From Mayamaea pseudoterrestris (lineage: Eukaryota > Bacillariophyta > Bacillariophyceae > Sellaphorales > Sellaphoraceae), in NCBI GenBank assembly GCA_027923505.1, contig BROI01000025.1:186001-250000 (forward strand): 64,000 bases of DNA, in the 5' to 3' direction. The notes beneath the pieces are model-generated. The model did no database searches. It was not told the DNA's origin and saw only the letters and a program-made list of their open reading frames with translations. Positions 10,603-20,479 of the stretch are shown piece by piece. The position numbers were made by a program, and so were the translations under genes. Numbering within the stretch: position 1 is the stretch's first letter; each line of letters begins with the position of its first letter.

Positions 10603-10620
10603 GTCAAAACCAGTGCGACG
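10603..10620 (+). promoter_or_regulatory. Copy of the AAAACCGCTGCGACATT-type element in a bidirectional promoter
   Basis: Reads gtcaaaaccagtgcgacg. It lies 118 bases from the PMM start (10485, minus) and about 225 from the start at 10844. The rest of 10486-10843 is A/G-rich and holds no gene. Confidence 0.45.
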
Positions 10621-10843
10621 GTATGATGCGGGTGCCGGACGGACGCTTTCGTCTCGCAGCCACGAACGGTTCCGTTTCTTCGTCGCTTCACTTTCTTCTT
10701 TCGTCGAATAGAATTAAGTCCAAGCAAGAAGCCAAATCTAAACAACAGACGCAGGATCCTTTAATTTTGCTTTGTTAGAAGGAAGAGAGTCACTTAATCT
10801 TTAGCCTTGATACATTTCCTGTACAGCCTCTTTACAACCGAGC

Positions 10844-11239
10844 ATGCCAGAATCAAACAACGCCGCCAAGAAGCGCCAACAAAAGGCCAATCGCGCCATG
10901 GGCTTGGGCGACGAGCAAGGCCGACTAGTACGCGTCAAGGAACCACCAAAACTGGCGCTATGCACAGTATGTCAACAGGAAATGAAGATTACCAAAACGA
11001 ATACGGAACTGACCATGCACGCGGAATCGAAACATGGATCAACGCTCGATGCGTGTTTTCCGGGAGCGGCGGCCATTGCGGCGGAACTAGTGGCGGCAGT
11101 CAGTAAAAAGGGATCAGCAGCAGATGGTAGTAGTGGAGCAGCAGCGACAGGCAAGCCGGCTGCCAAGGCTAAAGACAAGGCGGGGCTGGATGACTTGCTG
11201 AATGCTGGATTGGCGCCGACGAAAAAGGGAAAGAAATGA
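10844..11239 (+). CDS. Small zinc-binding protein of the At2g23090 / zf-met2 type
   Basis: 131 residues. The N-terminus (AAKKRQQKANRAMGLG) is basic like SERF/4F5 proteins. One zinc site follows: LCTVCQQEMK...MHAESKHGSTLDACFP. It has Cys-x2-Cys, His-x4-His and the trailing CFP that marks the plant At2g23090 group. The C-terminal half is Ala/Gly/Lys-rich and disordered, ending in PTKKGKK, a possible nuclear signal. Family members are abundant small proteins without a settled function; nucleic-acid or RNP association is plausible but not shown here. Confidence 0.85.
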   Translation: MPESNNAAKKRQQKANRAMGLGDEQGRLVRVKEPPKLALCTVCQQEMKITKTNTELTMHAESKHGSTLDACFPGAAAIAAELVAAVSKKGSAADGSSGAAATGKPAAKAKDKAGLDDLLNAGLAPTKKGKK

Positions 11240-11719
11240 AGATTCAGCATGTAGCTTTGATCACTAATAGAAATTATAATCATCTTACAACTACTGTAAG
11301 TTGTATTGGTACTACATGAGTTCGACAATACTGTGATGAGAGTTTGGAGGTCGCAGGTCGCCTCCGTCGTCGAGTACCGTTCAGACTGTCTTTTCATCTT
11401 GCTTGAAACTGTTCAAGGGAATCCTCGATTTGATGTGATGCAATCGAGGACTCCCGCAGCAACAAGAAAGGGGCCCTCACGACTTCCAACACCCGAGAGC
11501 GTAGACCACCGCAACTCAAATGGGGTTGACGGGAGTCCTCGATTCATGTCAACGCGGTGGAAGCTAGGATTGAGGACTCTCGCACAGCAAGTGTGAATCA
11601 GATCGCCCCTTTTTTCGTCAAACAATGCTCTCAGCAACCAAACTACTCTGCTCACAATCCAGCATTCCGCTCACTACACAAGCGACTTTTCTACAACTCA
11701 AACTACCAAGAGCATCATC
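11240..11719. other. Intergenic region with four copies of a CCTCGATT element
   Basis: No gene is supported. From 11421 to 11580 there are four copies of a short motif close to AGTCCTCGATT, described as a separate repeat. The segment precedes the secreted-protein gene at 11720 and is probably its promoter. Confidence 0.5.
11421..11580. repeat. Four dispersed copies of (AG)TCCTCGATT in both orientations
   Basis: Copies are atcctcgatt (11421-11430), its inverse aatcgaggactc (11442-11453), gagtcctcgatt (11533-11544) and inverse attgaggactct (11569-11580). The first two and the last two form similar inverted pairs about 130 bases apart. All lie within 300 bases upstream of the ATG at 11720, so they may bind a dimeric regulator. 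Confidence 0.55.
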
Positions 11720-12504
11720 ATGTTTTCCCTTCCCCTCTTGACCCTTCTCGCCTTGGTCTCCATCGGCAGCATCTCCGCCCAGGAGGTCAACTCTCCATCG
11801 ACCCAAGTCAAGCTCGACGCCACCGCTCCACTCCAGGCGGAAGTTGCTGCCAACTCCATCATGGACGACGACGAGGAGGATGACGGCGAGCGCATTTTTT
11901 CGGTCGGCATCAAGGCCAACGTGGGAGGTATCGACTACGACAGCATCACCGGCGAGCACGAAGCCTACTTGGAGGATGCCATCAAGTTTGCCTACGACAA
12001 GACCCACAAGAACTCGGACAAGTACGTCATTAGCAACCACTTGGTCGCCAAGGAAAAGGGCGAGCCGGATGAGGGCAACAAGAATCTTTCGCTCCTTCGC
12101 GGATTGGCGTACGTTCCCAAGAAGCCCGTCTGGAACTCTGGGTGGCACACGTGGACCACGCTCAGTTGCCGATTCTGTGGTGAGTACATGTTTTTGATTG
12201 TCATGATTTGTTAAATGTGCGCGCGCGTCGAATGGAAAGTACTGCACTTTGGCTCGTCCTCACTCATTTCTTGCTCCACTCATTTCCATCAGGATCCGAA
12301 CGCCGCGTACTGTCCGACCACTTTCTCGGAAGCAGCGACGCGCTCGAGTCCTCGGCCGCCCAGGAGCGCTGGGAAAATTTCTTCTGCAAATTGCTCCGCG
12401 AGTCTGGCTATGAAGCCTTGGAGGATGCGCACAATTGCCGCTTTAGCATTTCGCACGATGGGCACGGTCAAGACCACGAGGTTGTCATGATTCGCAAGCA
12501 GTAA
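11720..12504 (+). CDS. Secreted protein of unknown function
   Basis: Two exons, 11720-12179 and 12293-12504, with a 113-base intron (donor gtgagt, phase 1); 223 residues. A clear signal peptide, MFSLPLLTLLALVSIGSISA, is followed by a Ser/Thr-rich acidic linker. The folded part includes EAYLEDAIKFAYDKTHKNS, then WNSGWHTWTTLSCRFC, and in exon 2 WENFFCKLL and DAHNCRFSISHDGH. Four cysteines could form two disulfides. There is no C-terminal hydrophobic tail, so it is probably soluble in the secretory pathway or outside the cell. I do not recognise a family. The intron falls just after the CRFC motif. Confidence 0.8.
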
Positions 12505-12976
12505 GGCGACATACTCTAAATCAACGCAACAACTATGGATGAAGTAGAGTTTTGCAACTCGACGCGGGTTGTGGTAGCCTCATGCTGTACCGAGCTTTTT
12601 GCGCATAACAACAAGTGACACATTTTACAAAATATACATATAATAACGAAATATAGCAACATATGAGCATTCATACTTACAGCCATCTTTTTCTTGTTTG
12701 CTGTAGCCATCGTCTTTCTCACGCAAGCATATATGCTTGGCTCGATGTCCTTGCCACCAACTGGAAAACAAGCAGTAGCTTTACGTCGCACTGGTTAACA
12801 CTGCGACATTTGACGGATTCCTCCGCAAAGCGTCCGTCCGTCGCCCGTTTTTGGATGACCTGCGGAAGTGGCAGTGGATTTCGCCATGACGCGCGCCAAG
12901 CATGCATGCTGATCCCTGATCCCTCTCAAGTTGCTGCATCCTTCATACACACTACTATTATCACATTACAGCTGCA
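12505..12976. other. Intergenic region with a promoter-like element
   Basis: The 3' flank of the secreted-protein gene (A/T-rich near 12620-12660) passes into the upstream region of the 1592-residue gene. Bases 12785-12807 (gtcgcactggttaacactgcgac) form an imperfect palindrome, 9 of 11 pairs, and contain a copy of the shared element. Confidence 0.5.
12785..12811 (+). promoter_or_regulatory. Palindromic copy of the GTGCGACATT-type element
   Basis: The plus-strand part is ctggttaacactgcgacattt (12791-12811). A second gcgac core lies in inverse at 12785-12789, giving a near-palindrome about 170-190 bases before the ATG at 12977. Confidence 0.45.
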
Positions 12977-15900
12977 ATGAAACCAACTCCGGCGAACCGC
13001 CCCATTCGAGACCGCAAGACGGTGACGCACTACAGTGACGATAATCCGCAAACTTTCACCGTCAAGAAGCGTCGGAACGATCATGACGACGACGAGCATC
13101 ATGACGAGCATGAGCAAACGCATGTATCTTCCAGCAGCAAGCGACGAAGGAGACCAGGGCAACTGCATGAAAAAGCAGACGAGCATGATGACGAACAAGT
13201 GAAAAGGAATCATGTCAAGACGGAATCGAAAGCAAGGCGACGGAGATTGCCAGGCGACGACGCTGCTGCCGTTTCGTCGTTTCGGCCCTCGTCAACGTCG
13301 TCAAGGTCCACTCATCTTGGCGGCGCTCCCAATAAACAGAAATCGGCGGTAGCAGTCAAGAAGCCTTTGTCTCCGCGCAAGCAATTGCAGCAGCAGCATG
13401 TGACAGCGACGAACGCGTCGACATTACCAAAAACGATTCTCCAGTCTCCGCCCGCTCACGTTGCAAAAGACGTCATTTTGCCGCACAAGACAGTCATTCA
13501 TCCGCTACTTTCGCCGGCAGTGTTCCTGTCGGCCAGCGACATGCAAAGGGCTTGCGTCGGTAATAGTCATTCTATCGGAGCAGCGTCTAATTCAAACTCG
13601 AATAGCAGCAACAGTGAACCAGCGGCAAAATTACTCTCCTGGAACACGCGATTACACGACCAAAGCAACTCGCGGCAACCGCCGCCGCCCTTTACCTGCT
13701 ACCAGGAGCAGTCTAGTAGCAGCAGTGCAAGCGACAATAGCAGCAGCAGCAGCAGTAACATGAATCCGCAATATGCCGCGCTGGGCGACGCGGTGGGAAG
13801 CGTGTGGTTGATCAAACTGGGACCCCACCGAGCGTCGGTGATACATCGGTGCTTGGAAACGGACGCGGCCCAGCGGGAGCTGCGAAATAACGTTGGAACC
13901 AGTGTCAAGACTGCGGCGAGTGCGGCAAGCAATACGAGTGCAGCAGCATCAAGCTCGAGTAGTAGTTTCGCCACATCCGTGACGCGCACCACCGTCAGCT
14001 ACCCCAACTCGGTCGTGCAAGTTGCCTGGCACGACGATTTCGTCGTCGTCTTGACGCAGCAGGAACTGCAAGGCTTACGATTCATTTCCGCGCATGGAGT
14101 TTGCACTTGTGCGGTTCAATTCACACTGCCGGTGCACGCGGCGCGCAGCAATCATCAGTTACTCGTGGAAATGAACTTGCGCCAGAGTTTGCTGTGGGTC
14201 ACTGGACACGGGCCGACGCCAGTGATTGAGCATGAAAAGATTCAACATAATGGAAACGTGTTAGTTGCAAATAGTTTGTGGATTGTATCAAACCAAGGAA
14301 CGTGCGAGCCACTGCTGCGGAAATCAAGTGACGACAATCAACATGCAATATACGGCAACACGGATCGCTTGAACGCACAGGAAACTCCCACTTGCCTTAC
14401 CGCAATTTGGGATACATCGCTCTCGCATGCTACTGCTGGTCGAGTTAATAATGACTTCGATATTTCGGATCGCACAATTCTCATGGTGACTTCACTAAAG
14501 AATTCCGGAAATGACCAACCCATGGTGCTTTCGCGCTATGACCTTTTAGAGCAACGATCACTACAACATACACACATTCCCACCGTTGCTCGACATGTGC
14601 GCGAGTGTTTTTTGCGCGCACAAAATGACTTTATTTTTGTGTCCACCTCCAAGGGTATTCGCGTCTACGAAAGCTCCGACTTGGTGTGCTTGCACGTGTA
14701 CGGTGAAACGGTGTCGCTGCACGGCAAGTCGGTGCTTTGGCGATCATGTGCCTGGATGTTGCAGCCGCAGTATGAAGCAACCTCGGTGCGAGTCTCCAAG
14801 AAGCGCAAGCAAGCGTGGCTGGAACGGACGGACCAGTTGGATTGTCAAATGCAGCACGAGCAATCTTTACAAGTGAATCAAGATCAGGAGTTTTTGTTAA
14901 TGGGTATACCTCATCCGTATCGTGGCCCGCATGAGTTACAATCAACCTTGTCCGTTTGGAAGCCGGGAACGTCGGTGCCTCTCACGTCGCTGTCAGTCCC
15001 GACGGGTGGAGTATTGGGTGTATCGCTGCTCAACGAGGCCAATGGATGGCGCATGATCTACGTGACGGCCAAGCTGGGGCAAGTGTTTGAGTGGAGGGGG
15101 AGTTTGCATACCGACTTTGCTGGCATTCAGTATCCGGTAGGCTACAGTGTCATTCACGACAATGTTGAATATATTGAAGATGAGGATGAATTGGATCAAC
15201 TCGTCGTGTGGGAAACAACAGCTGAACAAGAAGCAGAGGCAGATGACATCGCGACTGAAGGCGCCGTTGAAGTGGGCAGTGATTCGAATGTCGACGCCGA
15301 ATTGGTCGAAGCTTTGCGAATATCCATTCTAGAGCTCGACAAGCAAAAGAAAGCTGCAGCTACCGATGGCGACATGAACGAGGAAAAGGAAACAGAAGAT
15401 GAGGCCACTGGAGAGCTCGTATCTGTATTACTCGACGAAGGAGAGTGTTCGCTGGATGAAGTGATGCTACCCTGCCGTCCAGAGCATAAGGAAGTAGACG
15501 ACGAGTCGTCGCAAGGGCCCGCATCTCCTGTGAGGGACAGCCCTTTGCGGATGCTCAAAAGCTTTGAGTTCTTTGCTAGTCTGCCGCAGCAACGAGCGGC
15601 GCGCGATGCGTATCAAGAAATGATGGAGCAACACGCCGCCGTGTCTCAGGACATGACAAAAGACCCGATGAATAATGACTCGGAATCAAAGTTTTCAGCT
15701 GCAGCAAAACCTAAAGCGAAGCGGAACCGAGCAACCAATATAGAAGCCATGATACAATCGTCAGTTGACCCGATACTTCGTCAGAAAATGCTCTTGCGTT
15801 CAAGCATGTGGGCGGATGGATCAGGGAGCACCATGAAGCAGATTGAACCAGTTAATGCCGATCAGTTTTCTCCTTGCTACTTGGGTACATCAATGCTCAG

Positions 15901-17755
15901 CGCCGATGTTCAACAAAATCAATCATTACTAGCGCCGACAAACGTCGCGATGAATGTCCATGTTACGAGTGAACATGCTAGTGCAAATGACGGCGCGGAT
16001 TGCAGGTTAGAGTTAAATGCAAACGTCGCCCAAGGAAACTTAAATATTGAAAGATCGCCAACGATTATTTCAAAAGCATCAGAGGAAGAAAGGGAAATTG
16101 CGCGAGAGTTGCTGCACTTGAGTCCTTCTCCAAGACATTCTTCCATGCCGCCACGCGATGATCCTTGTGGGACAGAATCGCTGAATGATGTGGTTGATCA
16201 TGGCCATGGCCATCAGGACGAGCCTATAAATCCGCCCAGCCTTCGAAATGTCGCGAAAGATGCAGCGGAGATTGTCGTCACACCCAGCGAGAAAGGTCCG
16301 ACCGATCTACAACAGTCTCTTTCCCAAATCAATCCGCAATGCCCTGCATGTCGAGGTCGAATGGTCCTGCATCAATGTGGAAAGCGAGAAATTCCTGTTG
16401 ACTATGCAGCTATCGAGCGCGCCGAAAGGGAGAGAAAGGAGGAAGAAGAAAAGGAAAAATTGCAACGCAAGACGGAAAAAAGAAGAGCCGCCGAGGCCAG
16501 ACGTCGAGATGCGCGGAAAAAGAAGAAAGAAGAGGAGGAAGATCTTCGACGACGGGAAGAGGAGGCTAGACTTAAGTATTTGCAAAATCATCCGTGCGAG
16601 GACAGCCACACAGAGCACAATGGTCACATATATGGTGACCATGATCGCGGTTGGAACTCGAATGCGATTACTACTTCGCCTTTGTCATCCCGTGCGTCTG
16701 CGGTTGTTGCTGATCAAGCAATTCGATCACCTAGAGCTGAATATGAACATTCAGCGTACGTCGGTCGCTCAAATGCAATCCCCTCCCTTGCGAGTTTAGC
16801 GCAACAGACTCAAATAGAACGAGAATACCGGACACCCAGATATGGATATGGATACCCAAAACCATCTCATGGAAATGACTATGGTTACTCTAGCGGACAT
16901 GCGCAGGATTCAGCGACTGAGTATCAAGCACCTGCAGCGCCTTACTCTCACGCGAATGCACTGTCGAATTCGTACGAGCAGGGTCAAGATGTTGAGAACC
17001 AGCAGAGAGATTCTGTTTCTGACGACAATATGCAAGCTACAAATTCTACCTTCGGCCTCAACGAACCATCTCAATCTCAGCCGACATGTACATCTTCTGG
17101 CGATAGGACACTCTTGTCTTTTGCGAAAAGTTCACAAGAACAATTGCAACCTTTGGAACGCACAGCGTCTGTTCTGTCTGACTATCCGACTTTAAGCATT
17201 AATGGCACAGAGTTGAAACCTTCGACAACGTTATCTGCGTTTGATGCTCTATCAGCCCTTGCTGGATTAGCAGATTTTATGGTGGCTGTCCCTACCGGTC
17301 CGGACGATGGATGCGATACCGCGTCAGAACAGAAGAGTACCTTTGCCACCCATGGCGTCATGGATGAGTCTTCGCTACGTACTGACATGTCGACGGAATC
17401 GCATCCACACAATTTTAATGACGCTACTACACACGCAGGAACATCGAACGTTGACGATTTGGCAAGCAACCACTTTCAAAAAGCAAGCGATGGCCCAGAG
17501 CGGCCTGGCGCTTGCCCTGAACAATCTGCCAATCACAATGCGCAGGCAAGAATCGATGCTACAGCATCAATGTTGGAAGTGGACGCTGTCGAAGACGGTT
17601 TGGTGAATGCTGTACCTCGACTTCCGGCGACTAACGGCATCGCATCGGAAGTGATGCACGCGCCAAGGCCAACGACGGAGGATTCTACCGGTATTGACTC
17701 AGGGACGCATTCCACTTTGATGCAAGTGGCTACTGCTGCTTCCAATGCGTTGTAA
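12977..17755 (+). CDS. Large probable nuclear protein with Cys motif and charged helix
   Basis: 1592 residues in one exon. The N-terminus starts RPIRDRKTVTHYSDD and is basic and Ser-rich with several nuclear-signal clusters (SSSKRRRRPG). Residues about 260-720 have short beta-rich blocks (VWLIKLGPHRASVIHRC, VVQVAWHDDFVVVLTQQEL, DFIFVSTSKGIRVYES) that look like WD-type propeller blades. A long acidic region follows. Near residue 1120 is QCPACRGRMVLHQCGKREIP, a compact CxxC...H..C cluster that may bind zinc, and directly after it a charged single helix rich in Glu/Lys/Arg (ERKEEEEKEKLQRK). The rest is Gln/Ser/Asn-rich and disordered. Similar Cys-plus-helix modules occur in other diatom proteins as I remember them; the function is unknown. 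Confidence 0.8.
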   Translation: MKPTPANRPIRDRKTVTHYSDDNPQTFTVKKRRNDHDDDEHHDEHEQTHVSSSSKRRRRPGQLHEKADEHDDEQVKRNHVKTESKARRRRLPGDDAAAVSSFRPSSTSSRSTHLGGAPNKQKSAVAVKKPLSPRKQLQQQHVTATNASTLPKTILQSPPAHVAKDVILPHKTVIHPLLSPAVFLSASDMQRACVGNSHSIGAASNSNSNSSNSEPAAKLLSWNTRLHDQSNSRQPPPPFTCYQEQSSSSSASDNSSSSSSNMNPQYAALGDAVGSVWLIKLGPHRASVIHRCLETDAAQRELRNNVGTSVKTAASAASNTSAAASSSSSSFATSVTRTTVSYPNSVVQVAWHDDFVVVLTQQELQGLRFISAHGVCTCAVQFTLPVHAARSNHQLLVEMNLRQSLLWVTGHGPTPVIEHEKIQHNGNVLVANSLWIVSNQGTCEPLLRKSSDDNQHAIYGNTDRLNAQETPTCLTAIWDTSLSHATAGRVNNDFDISDRTILMVTSLKNSGNDQPMVLSRYDLLEQRSLQHTHIPTVARHVRECFLRAQNDFIFVSTSKGIRVYESSDLVCLHVYGETVSLHGKSVLWRSCAWMLQPQYEATSVRVSKKRKQAWLERTDQLDCQMQHEQSLQVNQDQEFLLMGIPHPYRGPHELQSTLSVWKPGTSVPLTSLSVPTGGVLGVSLLNEANGWRMIYVTAKLGQVFEWRGSLHTDFAGIQYPVGYSVIHDNVEYIEDEDELDQLVVWETTAEQEAEADDIATEGAVEVGSDSNVDAELVEALRISILELDKQKKAAATDGDMNEEKETEDEATGELVSVLLDEGECSLDEVMLPCRPEHKEVDDESSQGPASPVRDSPLRMLKSFEFFASLPQQRAARDAYQEMMEQHAAVSQDMTKDPMNNDSESKFSAAAKPKAKRNRATNIEAMIQSSVDPILRQKMLLRSSMWADGSGSTMKQIEPVNADQFSPCYLGTSMLSADVQQNQSLLAPTNVAMNVHVTSEHASANDGADCRLELNANVAQGNLNIERSPTIISKASEEEREIARELLHLSPSPRHSSMPPRDDPCGTESLNDVVDHGHGHQDEPINPPSLRNVAKDAAEIVVTPSEKGPTDLQQSLSQINPQCPACRGRMVLHQCGKREIPVDYAAIERAERERKEEEEKEKLQRKTEKRRAAEARRRDARKKKKEEEEDLRRREEEARLKYLQNHPCEDSHTEHNGHIYGDHDRGWNSNAITTSPLSSRASAVVADQAIRSPRAEYEHSAYVGRSNAIPSLASLAQQTQIEREYRTPRYGYGYPKPSHGNDYGYSSGHAQDSATEYQAPAAPYSHANALSNSYEQGQDVENQQRDSVSDDNMQATNSTFGLNEPSQSQPTCTSSGDRTLLSFAKSSQEQLQPLERTASVLSDYPTLSINGTELKPSTTLSAFDALSALAGLADFMVAVPTGPDDGCDTASEQKSTFATHGVMDESSLRTDMSTESHPHNFNDATTHAGTSNVDDLASNHFQKASDGPERPGACPEQSANHNAQARIDATASMLEVDAVEDGLVNAVPRLPATNGIASEVMHAPRPTTEDSTGIDSGTHSTLMQVATAASNAL

Positions 17756-17937
17756 GTTAAACAATGCCAGCACGGCTGATACGGCGAATTTGCACTGCAA
17801 GTAAATGGGGGTTCTAGGCGACAACCAGCGTGGAGATACTAAAATGGCCTAGCGCCGATTCTGTTTCAAATAATTTTTGCATATTGGTAATAGCTATTCT
17901 GTCCCGTTGATCGTCAGTTTACGTTGTGTGATCATAT

Positions 17938-19103
17938 TCAAGCTGTTACGCCTTCCGCCTGACTCTCCATGGCCGCATCGACACTACGCTTGGAGCGCGC
18001 CAACAGTTGCAAGACGGCATTGGGCGGAATGCTGTGCGCCCCCAGCGTCGCCCAGTCCTCTAAGACCTTTCCATAGAATAGCAAATGCTGCTGATCCTTT
18101 GGCGTCCCATGTTCCTCCTCCACCATGCGCTTGATGCGGTCAATGGTCGTTTCTCGATTGACGGAAAAATGATAGACTTGACCCTTGAGCGTGCGAATGC
18201 GAATCTGAAAGCTAGTGTTTTTACTCTTTAGATCGCTCCGTATCATTTCGGCATCATCAAGGTCGCTTGGATGAAGGCCAAGAGTCTTTCGCGTCGGCAG
18301 CAATTGTCTGGCAGACGACTTGCCGCTCAAGCCTGAACGGAACGAAATGTCATAGTTCGAGTACTTGCCACTCGCGCCATCAAGGCTGCCTTCGTCAAAG
18401 CGCGTGCGCTCCTCCACAATGGACGAAGAGCTTGTCCTCGAGTCCACGATTGGCAAAGTGCGTTCCTCCTGCATGACGCTCATGCTGCGACTTCGTTCCT
18501 CAACGTCAACATCCTGTCTCCCGTCTTCCACCTTGACACTGTCAAACTTCCACACGTCTTGATCAATGTGACTCTCGTAGCGTGCCTTGAGTAGCTGCTT
18601 GGTGGCCATGACACGCTTCTCCTGCGCCCACTCGTCCAGCTCTCCGTCAGGGTCATGTCCAACGACGCGGCCGCACAGCAACAGACAGTCGTGAATGTAA
18701 CTGACGGGATCCATCATGTGCATCTTCCACATTTGTTCGACTGGAATGATAATAACAGGTAAAAGAGTCTTGAGTAGCCATTCAAAAGGGACACATCTGA
18801 CTACTATATACTGTATATACACTCACCAGCTAAACTCGGCGCCACGATTTGTGCATCCCAATCCTCCAGTACCTTTTTCAGCTCCAAGAATTGCCGGTAC
18901 GCCTTGCATACTCGTTCGGCAAAGTCATGGCTCCATCCGTGCGTCCTCACGCAGCGACGCATCAAGCGGTTGGCGCCAATGTTGTTGTTGTCGTTGTCAC
19001 TCGCCGGCAACAACCACCAATCGTCTGGTGAAAGCTGTTCCGTCGTTCGACTCGTAACGGGAACATGCGTCACGCCATTGGCATCATGCGTATAGTCGGC
19101 CAT
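17938..19103 (-). CDS. GRDP-like domain protein with C-terminal ubiquitin-like domain
   Basis: Exons 19103-18827 and 18740-17938, an 86-base intron in phase 1; 359 residues. The splice joins YRQFLELKKVLEDWD...APSLA to VEQMWKMHMMDPVSYIHDC and LCGRVVGHDPDG. This is the pattern of the glycine-rich-domain-protein-like (GRDP/DUF1399) fold, whose family motif is close to VD.MWH.HMLD with HDP.G. A disordered Ser/Arg/Glu linker follows. Residues about 275-345 (IRIRTLKGQVYHFSV...HLLFYGKVLEDWATL) form a ubiquitin-like domain with no C-terminal Gly-Gly, so it is not conjugated. An upstream in-frame ATG at 19229 would add 42 residues; 19103 is preferred. It may be an adaptor for ubiquitin-linked processes, but that is inference. 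Confidence 0.82.
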
Positions 19104-19995
19104 GGTGATTGCTTGCGATGAGAGAGACTTTTGCAAATGGGATGATGAGAGTAATCGAACGATTGTGTTGCATGGCATCGTTACATAGAAGTCACGCAAT
19201 GGATGTTTCATCGCCAATTGGTCGCTCATCTACTCTTGGGGCCACAGTGGCAAGGCTGGCGCGCCATGAAACGCTCAACGTAAACCGATGCGACATTTTG
19301 TCCGACGCGCCATTTTGAAATTGCCAGCCACCAAGATCGAGTCACAGTTCCATCTTCTGTCCAAGTTGGTTAGGCCAAATCAATGAGAGAATAGATGTCA
19401 GCTCACTCAGGCTTGTATTGACTCTGCCAGCTTAAGTAACTTTGCAGCCATCCGTGAGTCCCATCATCTGAATGGCTAGCAACAAGGTGCATACTGTAGT
19501 AGTTTCGCGGTAGTTTCCATGCGAAGCCAATCGGAATTCGCTATCGTATCATTGCGAGCCTTGTTTGTTCAATGGGCAATAGCAAATGCAGATCTTGACC
19601 TCCTTTGGGCAGCCTCTCAAAAATGCTCAGCCAATCGAATGAAATAATTGTAAAGCAGTCATTATTTAAAAGAATCTCAATAGCCCTGACTGCAACCATG
19701 CAGCTGGCTTGCGCTAATGGTTCGAGCGGATCGGTCGTCCTATTGCCTCGTTTAGCATATCATTGTCTGTCATTGTCTATCATGCTTCTCACTTTGCCGA
19801 TGTACCAATGATGATGACGACCGATACGGCCCGTGAAGCATTAGATCGGAGGACGGATCTTGCTTGATTCGCTTCACACGAGAGACACGGCAGAGCGACA
19901 GGCTCATTTCTCACTCCCATAACGTACAACTTGCCGCTCGTCCAAGACTTGCCTCCGATCATCGATTGCAAGCTCTTGATTATCACCAGCATAGC
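19104..19995. other. Intergenic region with a promoter-like element
   Basis: 892 bases without a supported gene. Bases 19281-19300 (taaaccgatgcgacattttg) are a strong copy of the shared element, upstream of the minus-strand gene starting at 19103. Otherwise only short unconserved frames are seen. Confidence 0.5.
19281..19300 (+). promoter_or_regulatory. Copy of the AAACCGxTGCGACATT element
   Basis: Reads taaaccgatgcgacattttg, one of the best matches in the window. It lies 178 bases before the GRDP/UBL gene start on the other strand. Confidence 0.45.
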
Positions 19996-20235
19996 ATGAA
20001 GCCTGATCAGTCACTCGCCAATGAACAACAACACACAAACATTCTATCGAGTCGGTCGCTCGAATCACATCGATGGAACGAGCAACAAAGTGCTCGCATG
20101 GAAGCAGCTGATCCGTCGTCCAAGCAATTACCGTCCAATGCTTTGATGCGCCGACAGGTCCTTCGCACCATTATTCAAGATGCCTTGAATCTTTTAAATG
20201 ACGATGATGAAGTATTAGACTTTTTCCAGCAATGA
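19996..20235 (+). CDS. Possible small protein, unknown
   Basis: 79 codons from the ATG at 19996, ending DDDEVLDFFQQ. The N-terminal half is polar and disordered. The C-terminal half, NALMRRQVLRTIIQDALNLL followed by an acidic turn and Phe-Phe, looks like a short amphipathic helix. No family is recognised and there is no neighbour context. It may be real or chance; amino-acid composition mildly favours real. Confidence 0.35.
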   Translation: MKPDQSLANEQQHTNILSSRSLESHRWNEQQSARMEAADPSSKQLPSNALMRRQVLRTIIQDALNLLNDDDEVLDFFQQ

Positions 20236-20479
20236 AAGATTTCACTCAAGGGTCGTTCACTATATCGGGCCTGTCGCACGCCTTTGGTTTTCAATTATGC
20301 TTGCTACTATTCCGAGTATAGTGTATGAATATTCATTTTTTAGTACATTTAAATGGTATTCTATGCAATGTCTACTATGAAAGTCTCTTGACCAAAGCGC
20401 CCTTCATAGCCACTCGCTTCGCAAGTCGCAAGCCTTGCCAGTTGACGCATATACAAGCGCTCGCTCCATCAACACCTGT

